Below, piece by piece: positions 44,250 through 57,128 of a stretch of 64,000 nt of DNA. Position 1 is the first letter of the stretch; every line of letters begins with the position of its first letter. The notes below the pieces were generated by a model. It had not been told where the DNA came from. It made no database searches and was given only the letters and a program-made list of their open reading frames with translations. This DNA comes from Gnetum montanum. Taxonomy: Eukaryota > Streptophyta > Gnetopsida > Gnetales > Gnetaceae. The position numbers and the translations under genes are program-made. The stretch is taken from positions 19,379 through 83,378 of the forward strand of contig MNCI01002224.1 in the NCBI GenBank assembly GCA_015680685.1, given 5' to 3'.

Positions 44250-46755
44250 CAGTCAGTTATGATATGTGTTAACATAACCGTATACATTGAGCTCTGATGT
44301 TGGACTGAATGATGCTCCGAAGCTTTATGTGTTGGAGGAGCATACCGAGACTCAACCGCTTATTGTTGTGAGAGCTTGTCTGGGATTTTGGTTCTAAAGA
44401 AAGATCTTCTCTTGTTATGATTATCATAACCAGCAACAGGTTGGATGTTTACGGCTCTCGTAGTATTGCATTGTTGCAGTTGAGTGGGGAGTTCCCCGTG
44501 CATTGTTGGAGCAGATGGATGAGGAGGATGGTATGGGTATGGAGCATCTCCCAAAGGAGAAGGAGTCCTTCTAAAGTACTCCCAAACTTGGTAGTGATGT
44601 CATGGAGTTGCGTAACCCATAGGGTCACTTGGAGAAATTGGCTACTGCACATAGTAACCATAAGGATCAAGTTGTCGGTAAGGGTATTGTTGCCTAGGTG
44701 GTGGCATCCCCCATGACTCTGGGTGTTGCCACTACTGATGTTGCCCGATGGGTTATGGTGGAGTTCCACTTGAATAGTAGGTCAACGGTTGGTGGAACTG
44801 TCTTGGGTTACCTTGGGGATAAGGCAACCTTCGAGGTATCTTCCATTTGTTAAGTCTTGAGTTGAGTGCATAAACCCTAGACTCTTGTAGATGTGAGATG
44901 ATTGGACAACATCCCTTAGGATGGTCGTAGTAGCATATCTCACATCCACCGTCATCATCTGTGTCCGAATTCACAACCTCATCGGAGATAGTTATTTTCC
45001 CCTCACCCTTGTCATGTGCAAGGCATGAATCTCTCCGCTTTTTCTTATCTTTATCACTACTTCATTCCTCCTTAGACTCCTCTACTATTTTTAGGACAAG
45101 TTCAAGTCTACTATCCAAGGAGTCTTGTATCTAATCTACCTTAGTCGCTACCTCTGTTGTTAACTTTTGAAGTGGTAAGGTTTTCCTATTCAACAACTCT
45201 TCGAGTGGTGACTCATCCTCTTCATCACAGAATTTCACTCCCTTCTTTCAAACAGAGAAATCATAGTTATATTCTTCCACACTTTCCCTTTTTCGTAGCT
45301 CCCCTTCTTCTTTGGCTACTTGTTCCAAAAATCTATGAATCTCATGGGATCTAAGTTCTAATAATCTCCCTTGGGCATAAGTCCCAAGGGTTCTCCTGGT
45401 TTCATACCTTAGCCCATCTACAATGTGGCAGAGTTGATTCCACTGTGCGTATCCATGGCCCAAGCAACGATGTAACAATGCATAGCAGCGGCCCATGGCA
45501 GCATCCAAGGGTTCATGAGTACCTTGCTTCCATCCTTGGATCTGCTTACATGAATTAGACACTCTGGAGTACGTTTCATATTTATCTTTGAAGAGTTCTA
45601 ACATCGTACTCCACCTCCTAATGGTTTCCAATTCTAAGGATCGATACCAACTCTCTGCTTCCTTGATGAGTGTCCTGGGATACAACTTTAGTTTCTGCCA
45701 CTTGTTCTCTATGTTCTACAAGGTGCAGGCATTGCAGAATTCTTGTAAATGATTTTTTGGATCCGCATTGTATCCCCCTTTAAAGCGTGGGATATTATTC
45801 ATGTCTAAGCGCTTGATCCGGCTATCTTTTTGATGCCTTGTCGATATTCTTACAACCTCCATTATATCAAGCATGCTTCATGTGGCAAGTAGGGGTTTAT
45901 CACGATCATCTCTTTCATGACTTCTATGATGTCTTTTTTGTTCCCTACTTTCCCTTCATTCATGCCCTTGTCCTCTCTCTCGACTCTCTCGTCGAGGCCT
46001 CTCATTTTTCCTACCTCTATCCTCACCGTTATGCTCATGATGGCTGCGCCTAGATGTGGAAGGAGAGGATGAGTGATGAGATGAAGGAGAAGAAGAAGGA
46101 GAACCATCGCCATGATGATGCTTCTTACCTTCTCTTCGGCTACTATGAGCCTGATCTTGATGACGATCTAAGTGCCCATCCTTGTCATGTGTTGTTGTTC
46201 CTTCAGTGAACAGCTGGTGTCACGGGGATTAGAACCAGGGTTTTGTATCATGGGTCGTAGGTTCTAATACACCACCTCCTTATTATCATTAAGAGGGGGA
46301 ATATCTTTCGATAGAGAACCTGTTATAAGTGGTTCAACATCTCTGATTTCACTTAGGACGTGTAGGAACTCTTTGCCCTTCAATAGTGTATGTTGTCTCT
46401 CCTACCTTGAGTCCCTCATACGTTTTGTGGCTATAGGATGATAATCCCTTGTGTCAAAATCACCTATAACATATTTAGCATAGAGTTGTATCATGCCAAT
46501 CTGTGCCAGAGCATGGAGAAGCATGTTTGGGACTGATCGATCTAGAGGTAACACAATGTTACCTTGCAAGTCTCTCCAGCGCATCTATTCATCCTGATGG
46601 AGGACAAAAGTAAAATTAGGTATATACTCATCAGGATGACTATACTCCACCCTATATTGTTAAGGAACTGGCGGGTTTAGGTTATGTGTTTTTGATTGCC
46701 GACTGTTCTTTGTATGATTCCTAGGTGGTGAATTGCTCTTATGAGAAGAAGACAT
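44250..46755 (-). pseudogene. Athila copy 2 gag remnant
   Basis: The start ATG on - at 46755 (MSSSHKSNSPPRN) is at the same place as in copy 1. The best-preserved block, 45685-45248, is the capsid-like domain (YPRTLIKEAESWYRSL, LELFKDKYE, LDAAMGRCYALLHRC) followed by a charged segment. The zinc motif CEICYYDHPKGCCP is at about 44950-44900, then a Pro/Gln-rich segment to about 44300. In-frame stops occur early (after NPPVP) and later. Longer open stretches than in copy 1 suggest milder decay. Confidence 0.85.
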
Positions 46756-46879
46756 CTTGATTTAATTCAGTGTGCTATTAACCATTATATAATTTTTTCC
46801 TTAATTAACCCTAAGGTTCATTTAAGCTCCAAACAATGTGAATGATCTCTTATGTTCTACTTAGCGCACAAACACTTAG

Positions 46880-46897
46880 TCCCCGGCAACAACGCCA
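46880..46897 (-). promoter_or_regulatory. Athila primer-binding site (tRNA-Asp type), copy 2
   Basis: On - TGGCGTTGTTGCCGGGGA, two bases from the classic Athila site. Confidence 0.9.
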
Positions 46898-46898
46898 A

Positions 46899-47708
46899 TG
46901 ATGAGTGATAAGGTACCCCTACACTCAACCATACGAATACGAGCGTAACACACATGATCTGGTCAAACTCTGCAAACTAAGTGCCTACACACCTCATGGA
47001 ACAATTAAGGTTAATTATTCGTTGTCTTCCTAAACTTACTTGTATTTGTCACGATGTATGGTTAAGTAAGTCTAAGGTATATGATTTTTATGTCTTTTCT
47101 AGTCTATCTCCTATGCTATCGAGGTGAAGGGTTGAAGAAACTAATTAACTAACTCTAACTAACTAACTAAGTCTAAATTAACCTAGTGTCAACATCCATT
47201 CCCACTTACCATTCACACCCTAAACCAATGCAACCATGGCTACTAAACGCTAGTCGTTGCTAGGATCACCATGCGTAATGCACGTGCTCGAAGCGGTCGT
47301 ACTGAGGCACTTAACTAGGAGAGAAGGGTTAAGAAATAATTAATAACTAATAAAGCATTTAAATGGAAAATAGTAAATTACAATAAATAAAATCCTAATT
47401 AGCCTATTCCATGGACTACAAGGTTTATCCAAGAAGCTCATATTTATTGTCGTACACAAACTTGTGTTCAGGTACAATGTTTGCTTGAATAAAGATCCGT
47501 TCACTTTAGGACTCCTACTGCAGGCACATGGAAAATATTCTATCTCTGGAGTGATCAATCTGCCAGAGTTTCACTACGATCTAAGCCTAGGATGAGAAAC
47601 AAGGGAGAGCCGCCTCTTATTTATAGATATGATGGCACACCGCGCTATCGCATACGCAATATCGCTAGGGATGCAATATCATGAAGGCCGTGATATCACG
47701 TCCCATCA
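46899..47708 (-). repeat. Athila copy 2, 5' LTR
   Basis: 810 bases, pairs with 40602-41444, followed by CTTGT. Confidence 0.95.
47616..47625 (-). promoter_or_regulatory. LTR TATA box, Athila copy 2 (5' LTR)
   Basis: TATAAATAAG on -. Confidence 0.65.
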
Positions 47709-47713
47709 CTTGT
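47709..47713. repeat. Target-site duplication CTTGT, right
   Basis: Exact match to 40597-40601. Confidence 0.95.
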
Positions 47714-48573
47714 GGAACTTTCTCTCTAGGGGAAATTAGGAGTAGACTAGTAGAATTGTGCTCAAGTATTTTTGTAAAATTTTATTTGTTTCAAGTAATG
47801 TACTATAGGGACTATGTACACTAAGTGATTTGACAAAATAAGAATCTTCAAAAACTCACAATATTTGACAAAGCTATCTTAATTTATTTTATGATGTTCA
47901 ATGACATTTTCATTTATAAGCCCAAGCATTTCAAAATTCATAATAGCAAACACATACTCACATTTAGTTTTTTTTATAATCACTAAGTTTATTTGAAGGT
48001 ATCTAAGCCTTAGTGTTGCTAGAAGACCAACAAGCACCTAAACCCTATTTGAAGAATACATTTGCATCATGTGACCTCAAAGCTGCAAGACCATAGGCAT
48101 CCAAGCATTGGCAATCCAAAAGGGCCACCAAGAGAACCACCTACACATAACATTGGGCTTGTTGAATTTTCATTTTTCTAGTAATGGCCAACATAGTTCC
48201 CATTACCTTCAACATGGATGCCACAAGACCAATGTTGGATTTGTTGGGGTTTTTCCTTCACAAAAGCCAGCATTGGAGTGTTTTGGGTTTTCTTTTTCTA
48301 GCTAGGCCAACATTACCCCAACAATTCTAGCATGAATTCCATGATGCTAGCATTATTCCCATGAGGCTAGCATAGATGGGTGAAGCCAGCATGATTGGAA
48401 AAGTCTGTTTACAATTTATAGTATCTAGCATGGTTTTGGTGACCTATGTGCATCAAAACTTGTCATAAATGGAAAACTACATTGGAAATTATGGCCTACC
48501 ACATCTGCAAATCAAACCAATTTATTAGAGATCATGGAAAAAATTTTCAGCCAAAAGCTAGTAACCATATAGC

Positions 48574-48581
48574 CTATAAAA
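48574..48581 (+). promoter_or_regulatory. TATA-like box
   Basis: CTATAAAA in TAGCCTATAAAATCC, downstream of the recurrent motif zone. Confidence 0.4.
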
Positions 48582-48787
48582 TCCAAATTTGAACATGGTG
48601 AGGGGATTCCATGAAAAATTCTTTCACTAGAAAACATTTTCTTAGTTCCACCGTTTGTAACCTTGAGTGCTTAAAACCTTTAGTACTTTGTAAGACTTTT
48701 TGGACAAATTGGCAACTACTTGGGCTTTAAAGACTCTCAGCATAGTACCATTGCAACAAAAAAGTCAAGCACATACCTTACCCCTTG

Positions 48788-48915
48788 GCAACCAATGCTC
48801 CACATACCTAACCCCCTTTGCAACTAATGTTGCACATATCTTACCCTATTTGCAACTAATTCTACACATGCCTTACCTTATTTGCAACCAACGTTGCACT
48901 TACTTTACCCATTTT
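48788..48915. repeat. 32-bp tandem repeat
   Basis: Four units starting exactly at 48788, 48820, 48852 and 48884, each like GCAACTAATGTTGCACATAT plus CTTACCCTATTT. Unrelated in sequence to the other 32-bp repeat of the window. Confidence 0.9.
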
Positions 48916-49081
48916 TTAACTAGTGTAGTAGATCCAACTTGAGAACTAGCAAAGAGTTTCAGGAATGGAACTTTGGGGTGCCTAACCAATGTTGCACTTA
49001 CTTTACCCATTTTTTAACTAGTGTAGTAGATCCAACTTGAGAACTAGCAAAGAGTTTCAGGAATGGAACTTTGGGGTGCCT
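48886..49081. repeat. 98-bp tandem duplication
   Basis: 48886-48983 and 48984-49081 are the same 98 bases; I see one difference (ACGTTG against ATGTTG). The first copy overlaps the last unit of the 32-bp repeat, which probably seeded the duplication. Its near identity contrasts with the decayed surroundings. Confidence 0.95.
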
Positions 49082-49440
49082 AGTTCATGGAGCTGACTGC
49101 AAGATGCACTCTATGAGTTTCATTGAGACTGCAACCACTTCTTACATAGTTCTTTATGCATTTTAAACACAAAAAATTTATACTCCCTTGAACTTTTTTG
49201 TATCTGCAACTATTATTATTTTCAATAAAATTTGCAATTCATTTGTTTTGTGCAAGTTTATTTTTCCTATTTCTCTAGGTTAGATATGCAATTTTTATTT
49301 AATTCATTTACACTGTTTTATAATTTCTAGGTTCCTAGATGATCAACAAGATTATCTAGGGTGCTTCAGATCCTCTTCTCAAAGGCGTTTGGATCCACAG
49401 TTAAACTATTCCACCTAGAATTTTTGGTTTCCAACACTAA

Positions 49441-50900
49441 ATTTTTTAGGTGTTACACAATTAACTTGTATTTTGGATTGAGGTCCTTGTTTTGATGTTT
49501 TAAAGCTAGGTAAAATCACAACCACAAAGAAACTTATAAAAAATATTTTCCAAAGCTAGGATAGTGTTTGAAAAGTTTCATGATCCCCTAGTGGGCATGG
49601 CAAGAACCTTTGAAATCCTCAAAATAGTGATTATGATTCTATGCTTCAAAATAAATGACTATAACTTCATGTCATTTAGGGTATCTAGATTGTAATAATA
49701 GAGTTTGACCAAGTGCAGATGGACTATCCTATAGAGATGCAAGAGGAAAACCTAGTGTTGATGCTGAAAAAACTTTTCTACATTAAAGAATTTCTTAATC
49801 GATGGCAGCACCAATTCTAGTCTACATTTGAAGTGCAGTCATTTCTCCTTGCAGACTTCAAAAATGAACAACTGAACATCATATAGATTACCTACATGCT
49901 AGATTACTTTCTTAGGATGAAGAATCATAGTTTAAGAGTAAATAGGATGAGCCTAGCAGGTGTTCATGCAAAGCGAATGAGCTTAGGAGTAGTATCACAT
50001 AATGGAGGAAAGAGAGGATGATCAAAGAGCAAACACAAAATGATCCCATTTTTAAGATTCTTTAAGCTAAGGGCCGGTCGATCTATTGAAGCTGTAGTCA
50101 ACCTATCATATCATTAAAAAAAACTGGCTCACTATACTGTTGGTCAACCTATTGGAATTATGGTTAATCAAAACAAGATCCAATCAACATAAATACTAAA
50201 AATAGTAACAAGAATATCTATTCATCAATCAACCTAATGAAGTATATGATTGACCTCAATAATGTGCAATTAATACAAATACACAAGAGGTTCTTCCAAA
50301 AACAAATAACAAAGGATGAGCAATTCTAAGTAGTCTAACAATAAGTAGAACTACTTAAAAAGAAAATTTCCATCTATTCTAGTCTAAGAGCACAATATCA
50401 ACCTACCTAATATAGATTAAGATGCTTATGTACCTAGATAAACTGGGACATGGCCCAGGTCCCAATTCTCTTTTACTTTCTTCAAATTTATTGAAAGGTT
50501 GTGGCTCAATGATACCCTTCCCTTTAGTATTTTCCTTATGTAATAAGCTTCTATTTATGTAGGCTTCTATTTAAGTACTAATTTGTCACCAACTTGCTTT
50601 GATTTCTCCATCATCATATTTAAATTGGTTGTCCCTTGAGTGAATTTCTCAAGATCATATTTGAGATTTGTAATTTTTTGATCCTAATGCCCAATAGTGA
50701 CTTGAGAGTTATTGAGCTATTTGAGGAGGTTTTTAATTTTTTTCTTCTTTTCTTGAAGCTGAGTTTCTCTCTCCTTAAGACCTTTTTAAAAAAAAACTAC
50801 ATCTAGTTTACAAATCTGCATGAGAAGTTCATTTCTCTTGGAGTTAAATAGCTTAATCTTTCAACTTTAATTCTTGTTCATGAAGTTTGATCTTTATTCT
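49441..50900. other. Unassigned region
   Basis: No gene or element end recognised. 50350-50900 lies downstream of the copia gag on - and contains charged, stop-ridden reading frames that may be degraded Gag-Pol of that element. Confidence 0.45.
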
Positions 50901-51620
50901 TATGCAAATACTTTGAAGCTTGCAAAAATAATTTAGAAGTAGCTCATATCTTTCTTCTCCATCAATTTTTTTCTCTTCTTCAACTAGATAATCCTCTTCT
51001 TCAAATGTCATCATCAGAATAAGATTATATTTTTCATTTGTATTCTCATCAAATGAGGACTTCTCTAATTCATCCTAAGAACAAAGAGCCTTTTTTCCTT
51101 TAGACTTATCTTTTTTTTTTTTTTAGTTTTTCATTATTGGACATTTTAATGCAATGTAACCATATCCATGGTAATAATAATAGTAAATGTCATTTTTCTT
51201 CTTATTATTTTATCATAAATCAAGGATCTCTCCCTTGAACATTCTCTTAAGAATTCTACAAAATTTTCTTGTTAGAAGGGCCAATTCATTAAAGTTATCT
51301 AAATCAGCATCTTTAGTATCCTTTGAGGATTTTAGAATAATGTTATTCTCTAATGATCCAACATCATTATCCTCTTGAAGAGACATTTTGTATATTTTCA
51401 AGTTGCATTGAAGCTCAGCGAATTTCATGAGATTGATGTCTTTTACTTCAAGGATGATTATCACTTTGGCATAACATTTCTTAGAAAGGCTTCCCAAGGC
51501 TTGTGAAAAAATTCTAAAATCAAGGCAATATTCACCAATTGTTTTAAGTAAATTTGCAATTTCAATAATTCTAAAGAAATACTTCTTTATGATTTTATCT
51601 TCTTTCATCTTTAAATGCAC
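50900..51620 (-). pseudogene. Copia-type gag remnant on -
   Basis: 51620-51213 is an open stretch of 135 codons with the UBN2-type copia Gag pattern (FFRIIEIANLLKTIGEY, ALGSLSKKCYAKV, EVKDINLMKFAELQCNL) ending in RKFCRILKRMFKG. About 51190-51135 gives YYYYHGYGYIALKCP, a zinc knuckle whose first cysteines and His are replaced by Tyr. After that, stops dominate. No LTRs were assigned. Confidence 0.75.
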
Positions 51621-52569
51621 AAATTTCTTATTGAGAACTTATTCCTTGGATTGTTTACCACTATGGTTCCCTCATGTGTAGACTTAAGGAGATGTAAAAT
51701 CTTCTTGTTAATTTTGCAATAGACAACTTAGTTGAATTATTCCAAGAAAACAGCATAGTATAAAGAATTAATTACCTTATCATTTGCCACATATACCTTC
51801 TTTTCTCCATTTTTGCAATTTTTTATATCCTTAGGCCTCATGTAAGAATTTTCACCTAGTGTTATACAAAACTTTGTAGATTCAAAATGATCATGTTTAA
51901 CCAAAGGCCAAAATTCAAAATTCAAGGATTATAGAAAACACCTTGTTGGACTTGAAAATTTGGATTTCTAGAATGGAAACAAAAAATCCCAAGCATAGGA
52001 ATAGTCTTAACCTCAAATTCCAAGGGCTTCTAAAAATGGAATTCAAGGTACCCTGGAAAGTCTTGTCAATAACCTAGGGACTTATGGAAGTGTAAATGGA
52101 AATAGCAAATGGAAATGAAAATGGCTCTAGAAACAAAAATAGAAAAGAAAATGTAAAGTAAAACTTTCACAACATGAACAATAACTTTATTTAAATAAGA
52201 AATAAATAATAAGATTCACAAAGTATAGATTATTCTGCCAAAAGCACAAGAAGTTGCTTGTAGGGGCTAGAAGTCCATTGGAAAAGGTAGGTTGTGTTCT
52301 ATGGCAACTTCACAATCCAATTTCTTCCCAACTACAATCTCCAACAACTTTTTGTTCCTTTTCACCAAGGTCTGTAACATGGCCATGGAAATGGTATTTC
52401 ACTTTTGGTGTAATTATAGCTATGTGGGAGTCTTTGTGCCTAGCGTAATACTAGTTTCTGCTACCAAAAAGTGCTACAAGGTTACAATGGAATTTGGTGG
52501 TTTTGAAAAATCCAAAAAATACTATTACTTGTGTCAAAGTTTAGACTAGAATAAAGTATCTATGTTGGG

Positions 52570-52579
52570 TTTTTATAGG
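52570..52579 (-). promoter_or_regulatory. LTR TATA box, element C (3' LTR)
   Basis: CCTATAAAAA on -, conserved at 63147-63155. Confidence 0.6.
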
Positions 52580-52964
52580 GTAGATTTGGCTATTTTTGGG
52601 TCTATACACCACTGCCATGATTTTTGAAAAATTGATGCCAATTTGTAGGTGCAATGATTATCAACTTTTAGTGTAGTTATCATTTATAGTATGTCTAGTA
52701 TACACTACAATCACAAAACCCATCCATTTACTATAAATAGTATATGGACTTTTGTAACTACACTAGCTTTGGTGGACTACGTTGAGCTTGTTGGGAATGC
52801 CAAAAATTGGTGAAAAATATGAAGAGAGTTGGAAACGTTGAAAATGGTGGAACCCATTGGGAAATGTTGTGCCTAATGAAAAATGTTGTCTATGTTGGCC
52901 ATTCAAGACTTGGTGGTGACTACGCTAGCCATTTTCATCTCCTAGAATGAAATAGACCTTCTTG

Positions 52965-53085
52965 TCTATTGTAGTACCATGTCTACTATTACACTAATTG
53001 ATATTGTAATCCCATTGCTATTGTAGCACCCATTGCTACTATAATCCTGTTACTAATATAACACCCATTGCTACTATAATTCCCT
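52965..53085. repeat. Short tandem repeat of CCCATTGCTACTATAAT type
   Basis: About 20-bp units such as GCTATTGTAGCACCCATT and GCTACTATAATCC in U3. The partner LTR has the same block at 63558-63680. Confidence 0.8.
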
Positions 53086-54626
53086 TGAAAAAATGGGGTG
53101 ACTACATTGTAGTTGGAAAATTAGGAGTGGAAAAATCCCAATAATTCCAACATTGCATCTTCATTGGGTCTTGGTGCTAGGTCTTTGTGGTGACTACACT
53201 GGGTTGAAAATGGGAAATCCCATCAACTTCATCTATACCAAGGGAGGGTATATAGCTTTAGCATAGTTGATGCTATACCCTTACAATAACTGATGAAAAC
53301 ATCAAGTTTGTCATTCCAAAGGCATTTTTAGCCTTTCCAAGCCCAAATATAGACATGAGGTACCTTTTTCCACTTCAGAGGTAAGGCAATATTGACTTTT
53401 AAGGCATATTTTCAGCCCCGAAAGACAAAGTATACAAGATTGTAGCTCTTGGACTATAAATCTTACATTTACAATGAAATTTTTCCTTAATTTGAAAAAT
53501 GAAGGTTACAAACATGAATTTTTGGTGGTGTTTCATTAGCTTCTCTTTGTTGATGTGTAAAGGATTAACCGAAGAGACATCGACAAAGAATACAAAAAAC
53601 CACTATAAGTCTGCCACTAACATTTCCTCTTTCCACTTAATCTAGTAATGTTGAACCATGCCCAAAGAGTGCTTATTATGATGATTGAAAAATTTTATGG
53701 TAAGGGCTATTCTTGGCTATAGGAAAATGGTACAAGATTAACAATGATTTTCAAATATTGACATCATGGTAAGGATATGGCATTAACATGTTGATCAATC
53801 AGTAGGTCTTAGCACTTCATGCTTTGAAGTGTGGTTCACTTGGTACATGTGTTTGAAGAACCAACATCTCACTCCAAGGTTTATTTGGCCATTAGGCTCC
53901 TCCCTTTGGATGTTCAAAGCCATAGATTTTGTTTCTTGATTTTCTTCAACCATCAAGCTTTTTGGCAATTTTGCATCCCTATTTTTTTGTGGGGTGAAAC
54001 CCTCATTGGGTTTCTTTGCCAAAGCCAATTTTGATTTGGTTTTTCCCTTTGAGTGAGATGTGTTACACTCAATGGCATAGATGGTTTTCCACTAAATGAG
54101 GTGTTTTACATTCAAGTGGACTTGATAGTGAAGCATGAAAAAGGAATGTCATATGGCCATAGTGCATGAGTTTCAAACATTAGTCAACATTGTTATCTAA
54201 GGTAAATAAGGTCATAATTAGGCTATAGGGTTGGGCTTAAGGGAATGATAACAAAAATGATATGAGACAAGCACTCTTGACATAGCAAGATAAACTCATC
54301 AAATCTTACACACTGAGGTCACATGGTGACTTACCACCATAATGAGTTGCACCTCTACAATGACTTCAAGTTTCATCCTACAAGCATAACTCCAAGAGGA
54401 CAAGAAAACTAGACATAGAAAACATGTTGTTACAATGCATAAGGCCACATAGAATGATGAATGAAACTAGGCTACCACAGTTACCAATGTTGCTAGTTTA
54501 AGGCCAATGTAGACCATGTTGCCATTTTAAGGCCTTAGAATGTCATAGAAAGATGTTTCGTTGTTGTCAAAAAGATGTCATGTAGGCTCACTTATTGTTT
54601 GCTATAAAGGTAATTAATGTTGATAG

Positions 54627-54880
54627 TCAGCATGCAATCCATTGCATGTAGTAAGGCTTTAGATAGGAATGGTTGACCAGATTGGCCAACTCATTGCCAT
54701 TCATGTTTGCTATCCAGTAGGCCACATTGTCATAGGCCTTGGTGATTAAGAAAGGCCCTTCAAAGTTGGCTAAGAATTTTTTTCATGTTTGAGAATGGTC
54801 TTGAGGACTAGGTCTCCTTCCTTGATCTTATGCTCATTGAGGTTATGGCAATGCTATGGCTTCCATGCTCCAATCCTGCA
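54627..54880 (-). pseudogene. Integrase C-terminal tail, element C
   Basis: On -: EHKIKEGDLVLKTILKHE, then after a frameshift FEGPFLITKAYDNVAYWIAN and LANLVNHSYLKPYYM before a TGA at 54627-54629. The same tail, ending LKPFYT, closes pol at 2238 in the first element. It is the only part of pol left in this element. Confidence 0.85.
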
Positions 54881-54989
54881 TATCCACCATAAGCACATTA
54901 AGTATCACCTAGTAACATGAGTAAATAATGCCAAAATGATATATAATACTATGGTAATTAGCCAAAACATGGCTTCTCATGATCAAACA

Positions 54990-55440
54990 ATGTTAAAGAA
55001 GGCTATAAGAGGTCAAACAAAGGCCAAACGATGGGAACAAAAAGGTCAAAAACAAGGTTAAAAGCAAGTTGCAACATGATGAGCTAAGGAGATACCAATC
55101 AAGGTGGAAAACCTAAGGTTAAAAATGATCAACTACGATTAAAATTTTGCCAATTTTAGGCCTTAGTAGGCCATATTGCCAATTTTAGGCCATGGTTGGC
55201 CCTATTACCAATTTCAAGCCTTGGCAACCCATAGTTACATGGTGTCAAATGATGGTGAAGAATGGTCAAACCCCATTACCTAACATCAATCAAAGGCTAA
55301 ACAAATTCCATAGAGGTCACAAAGAGAAAATAAGGTAGATACGGTGAAATTGAAGCTATGTAGATAGTAAATGAGATCAACTAATGCAGAACAAGGTCAA
55401 AACACCATGAAACAAGGTTAACTGAGTCCAAGTGGAATAC
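54990..55440 (-). repeat. GGTCAAA-rich short repeats and isolated TTTTAGGCC units
   Basis: Counterpart of 31070-31570 in reverse orientation, with copies of the 32-bp minisatellite unit at 55150-55215 and another at 55490-55520. Confidence 0.65.
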
Positions 55441-55619
55441 ATGTGATAAAACATGGTTACCATTATTCTAATAGGATTAGATTTTACTAGTTTTAGGCCT
55501 TAGTAGGCCATGATGTGAGGCTACAAGGTTGCTGGGGAAGTTTGGGAACATGAGGGGATCATTCTTAAATTCTTTTAAGGTAAATTGGTACATTTTCTTG
55601 TGACTATGCTAAGCCCTAC

Positions 55620-56940
55620 CAATGACTATGTTGGTCCATCATAGTCAACATTTAGGGGCAATTTCCTAGGCTTACTATGACCACTTTCAAGCTTCTAATG
55701 GTCTAGATAGCTAGTGTAGGGGATGAGTATTGAATATTTACAAGTTCTATCACTATTTTAACCTTCCATAAGGCTAAAAAAACATGTTTTTTTAAGTGGT
55801 TACTATGATGGGCCAGCAAGCCCCAACGTAGTCACAAGGAATAGAAGAGTTCATGGGATTTCTAGGGCTAAAACATAGTGGAATTGCAACTTGATTCCAT
55901 GGAGCATGGTTTGGATATTCCAAGTCATTTTGAGTGGTATACTGTTGATTGTTGTTATCACATGTTTCCTTCCTACCATGACTACGTTGGGCTAGTGTAG
56001 TCACAATAGTTGTTAGCATAGTTATACATGGGAAATGGATTTTGATAAGTTTTAGAGCTTAAATGGCCATGCTACTAGACTTCTAGGATCACTGGTGCTA
56101 CTAGCTAGGGTCTTAGTGCCAAAACTATCAACTTTGATAATTGTTTAGGGCTTGGAAGCCCAAATACCCTATGACTATGTTGGGCATATAGTACCCAACA
56201 TAGTTAAGAGATTAGAGGTGAAAAACAATGAATTTATACTCATTTTCCAAGGTTCCAAGATCTAAGTATGCTTTGCTAGTGTTCTAGGTCTTTCTGAGAG
56301 AACATTTTAGTAGTTTCTAGGCTATTTTGGATGGTTCCAAGCTAACTACCCTAGGTAACATCAATGACTATGTTGGCCTAGTGTAGTCACATCCTCCCTG
56401 GTGTAGTTGGGATTGGGAAATGCCAAAAATGGAAAAAGTGGTAAGATTTATGATCAAACAAGCTCTGATGAGACTCTAGGGTTTTCCAAAAGTGGATCAA
56501 GGTCTTTTATTCCAATTTTGGTCAATTTTGAGTGAACTACCCTAGGAAACAATAATGACTATGTTGGACTAGCATACTCACATCCTCCCTAGTGTAGTTG
56601 GAATTGGAAGATGTTCGGGAGATGAAAAACTACCAAGTGCTATCTTGGTTTTTAGTTAGGATAGGTTTTGAGGTTCTCGAGAATGAGTTTTGGCTTAGAA
56701 ATGTCATGTTTTAGCTTTGTAGTGGACTCCACTAGCCACCACTAGTGATTACACTATCCACGTGTATTCATCAATGGAAAATGCCTTTTGATGTGGGAAA
56801 TGATAAATTATTCCTACTCTTTGTGGTCTAGCATGTTCTTGAGGTCTTTAGGGATGGATTTGGACTTGAAAATGATTCTTTTGAAGGTTTTGAGTGGAGT
56901 ACACTAGACACCTACTATGACTATGCTAGCCTAGAACATT
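55620..56940 (-). repeat. Degenerate tandem array, about 190-bp period
   Basis: A motif like GACTATGTTGGCCTAGTGTAGTC recurs at about 55624, 55800, 55981, 56172, 56365, 56557, 56724 and 56899. The motif is itself an imperfect inverted repeat (GACTA...TAGTC). Reverse-orientation counterpart of 29280-30850. Confidence 0.8.
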
Positions 56941-57128
56941 TACCCTATTCCCAAAGTAGTCACACTTGGAAAATGGGTTTTCATGGATTTTTGCAGGGTT
57001 TTTGGGTGGTCGGTCAACATTCTAAGATCACTATATGTCTTGAGGAGGTGTTTAGGCTCTAAAGTGTAGATTTGAAAATCTAGAATGGCTTCTATGATTA
57101 ATTCTTTTCATAAACCCTATTACTACAT

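Larger units (their letters stand above)
40602..47708 (-). mobile_element. Athila element copy 2, pol-deleted
   Basis: LTRs 40602-41444 and 46899-47708, PBS of Athila type, TSD CTTGT. Gag and protease are recognisable on -, but protease runs within a few hundred bases into the 3' noncoding zone: RT, RNase H and integrase are gone. By comparison with copy 1 about 2.9 kb is deleted at about 43510. LTRs differ at about one base in twelve over the first 285 bases by eye. Same subfamily as copy 1, but distinct LTR sequence in the middle. Confidence 0.95.
47714..49440 (+). repeat. LTR-like region, possibly a solo LTR
   Basis: Organised like the Tat-type LTRs of this window: a zone with recurrent GCCAACATAG/GCTAGCAT motifs (48180-48420), a TATA-like box (48574-48581), then tandem repeats and AATAAA (49218). 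No partner LTR, PBS or coding sequence was found, so this is inference from layout. Confidence 0.4.
51941..53770 (-). repeat. 3' LTR of element C
   Basis: 51941-53410 matches 62520-64000. The match presumably goes on to the LTR start, which lies at or above 53770 and cannot be fixed because the partner leaves the window. TATA box on - at 52570-52579; a tandem short repeat at 52965-53085 lies upstream of it in U3. Confidence 0.8.
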
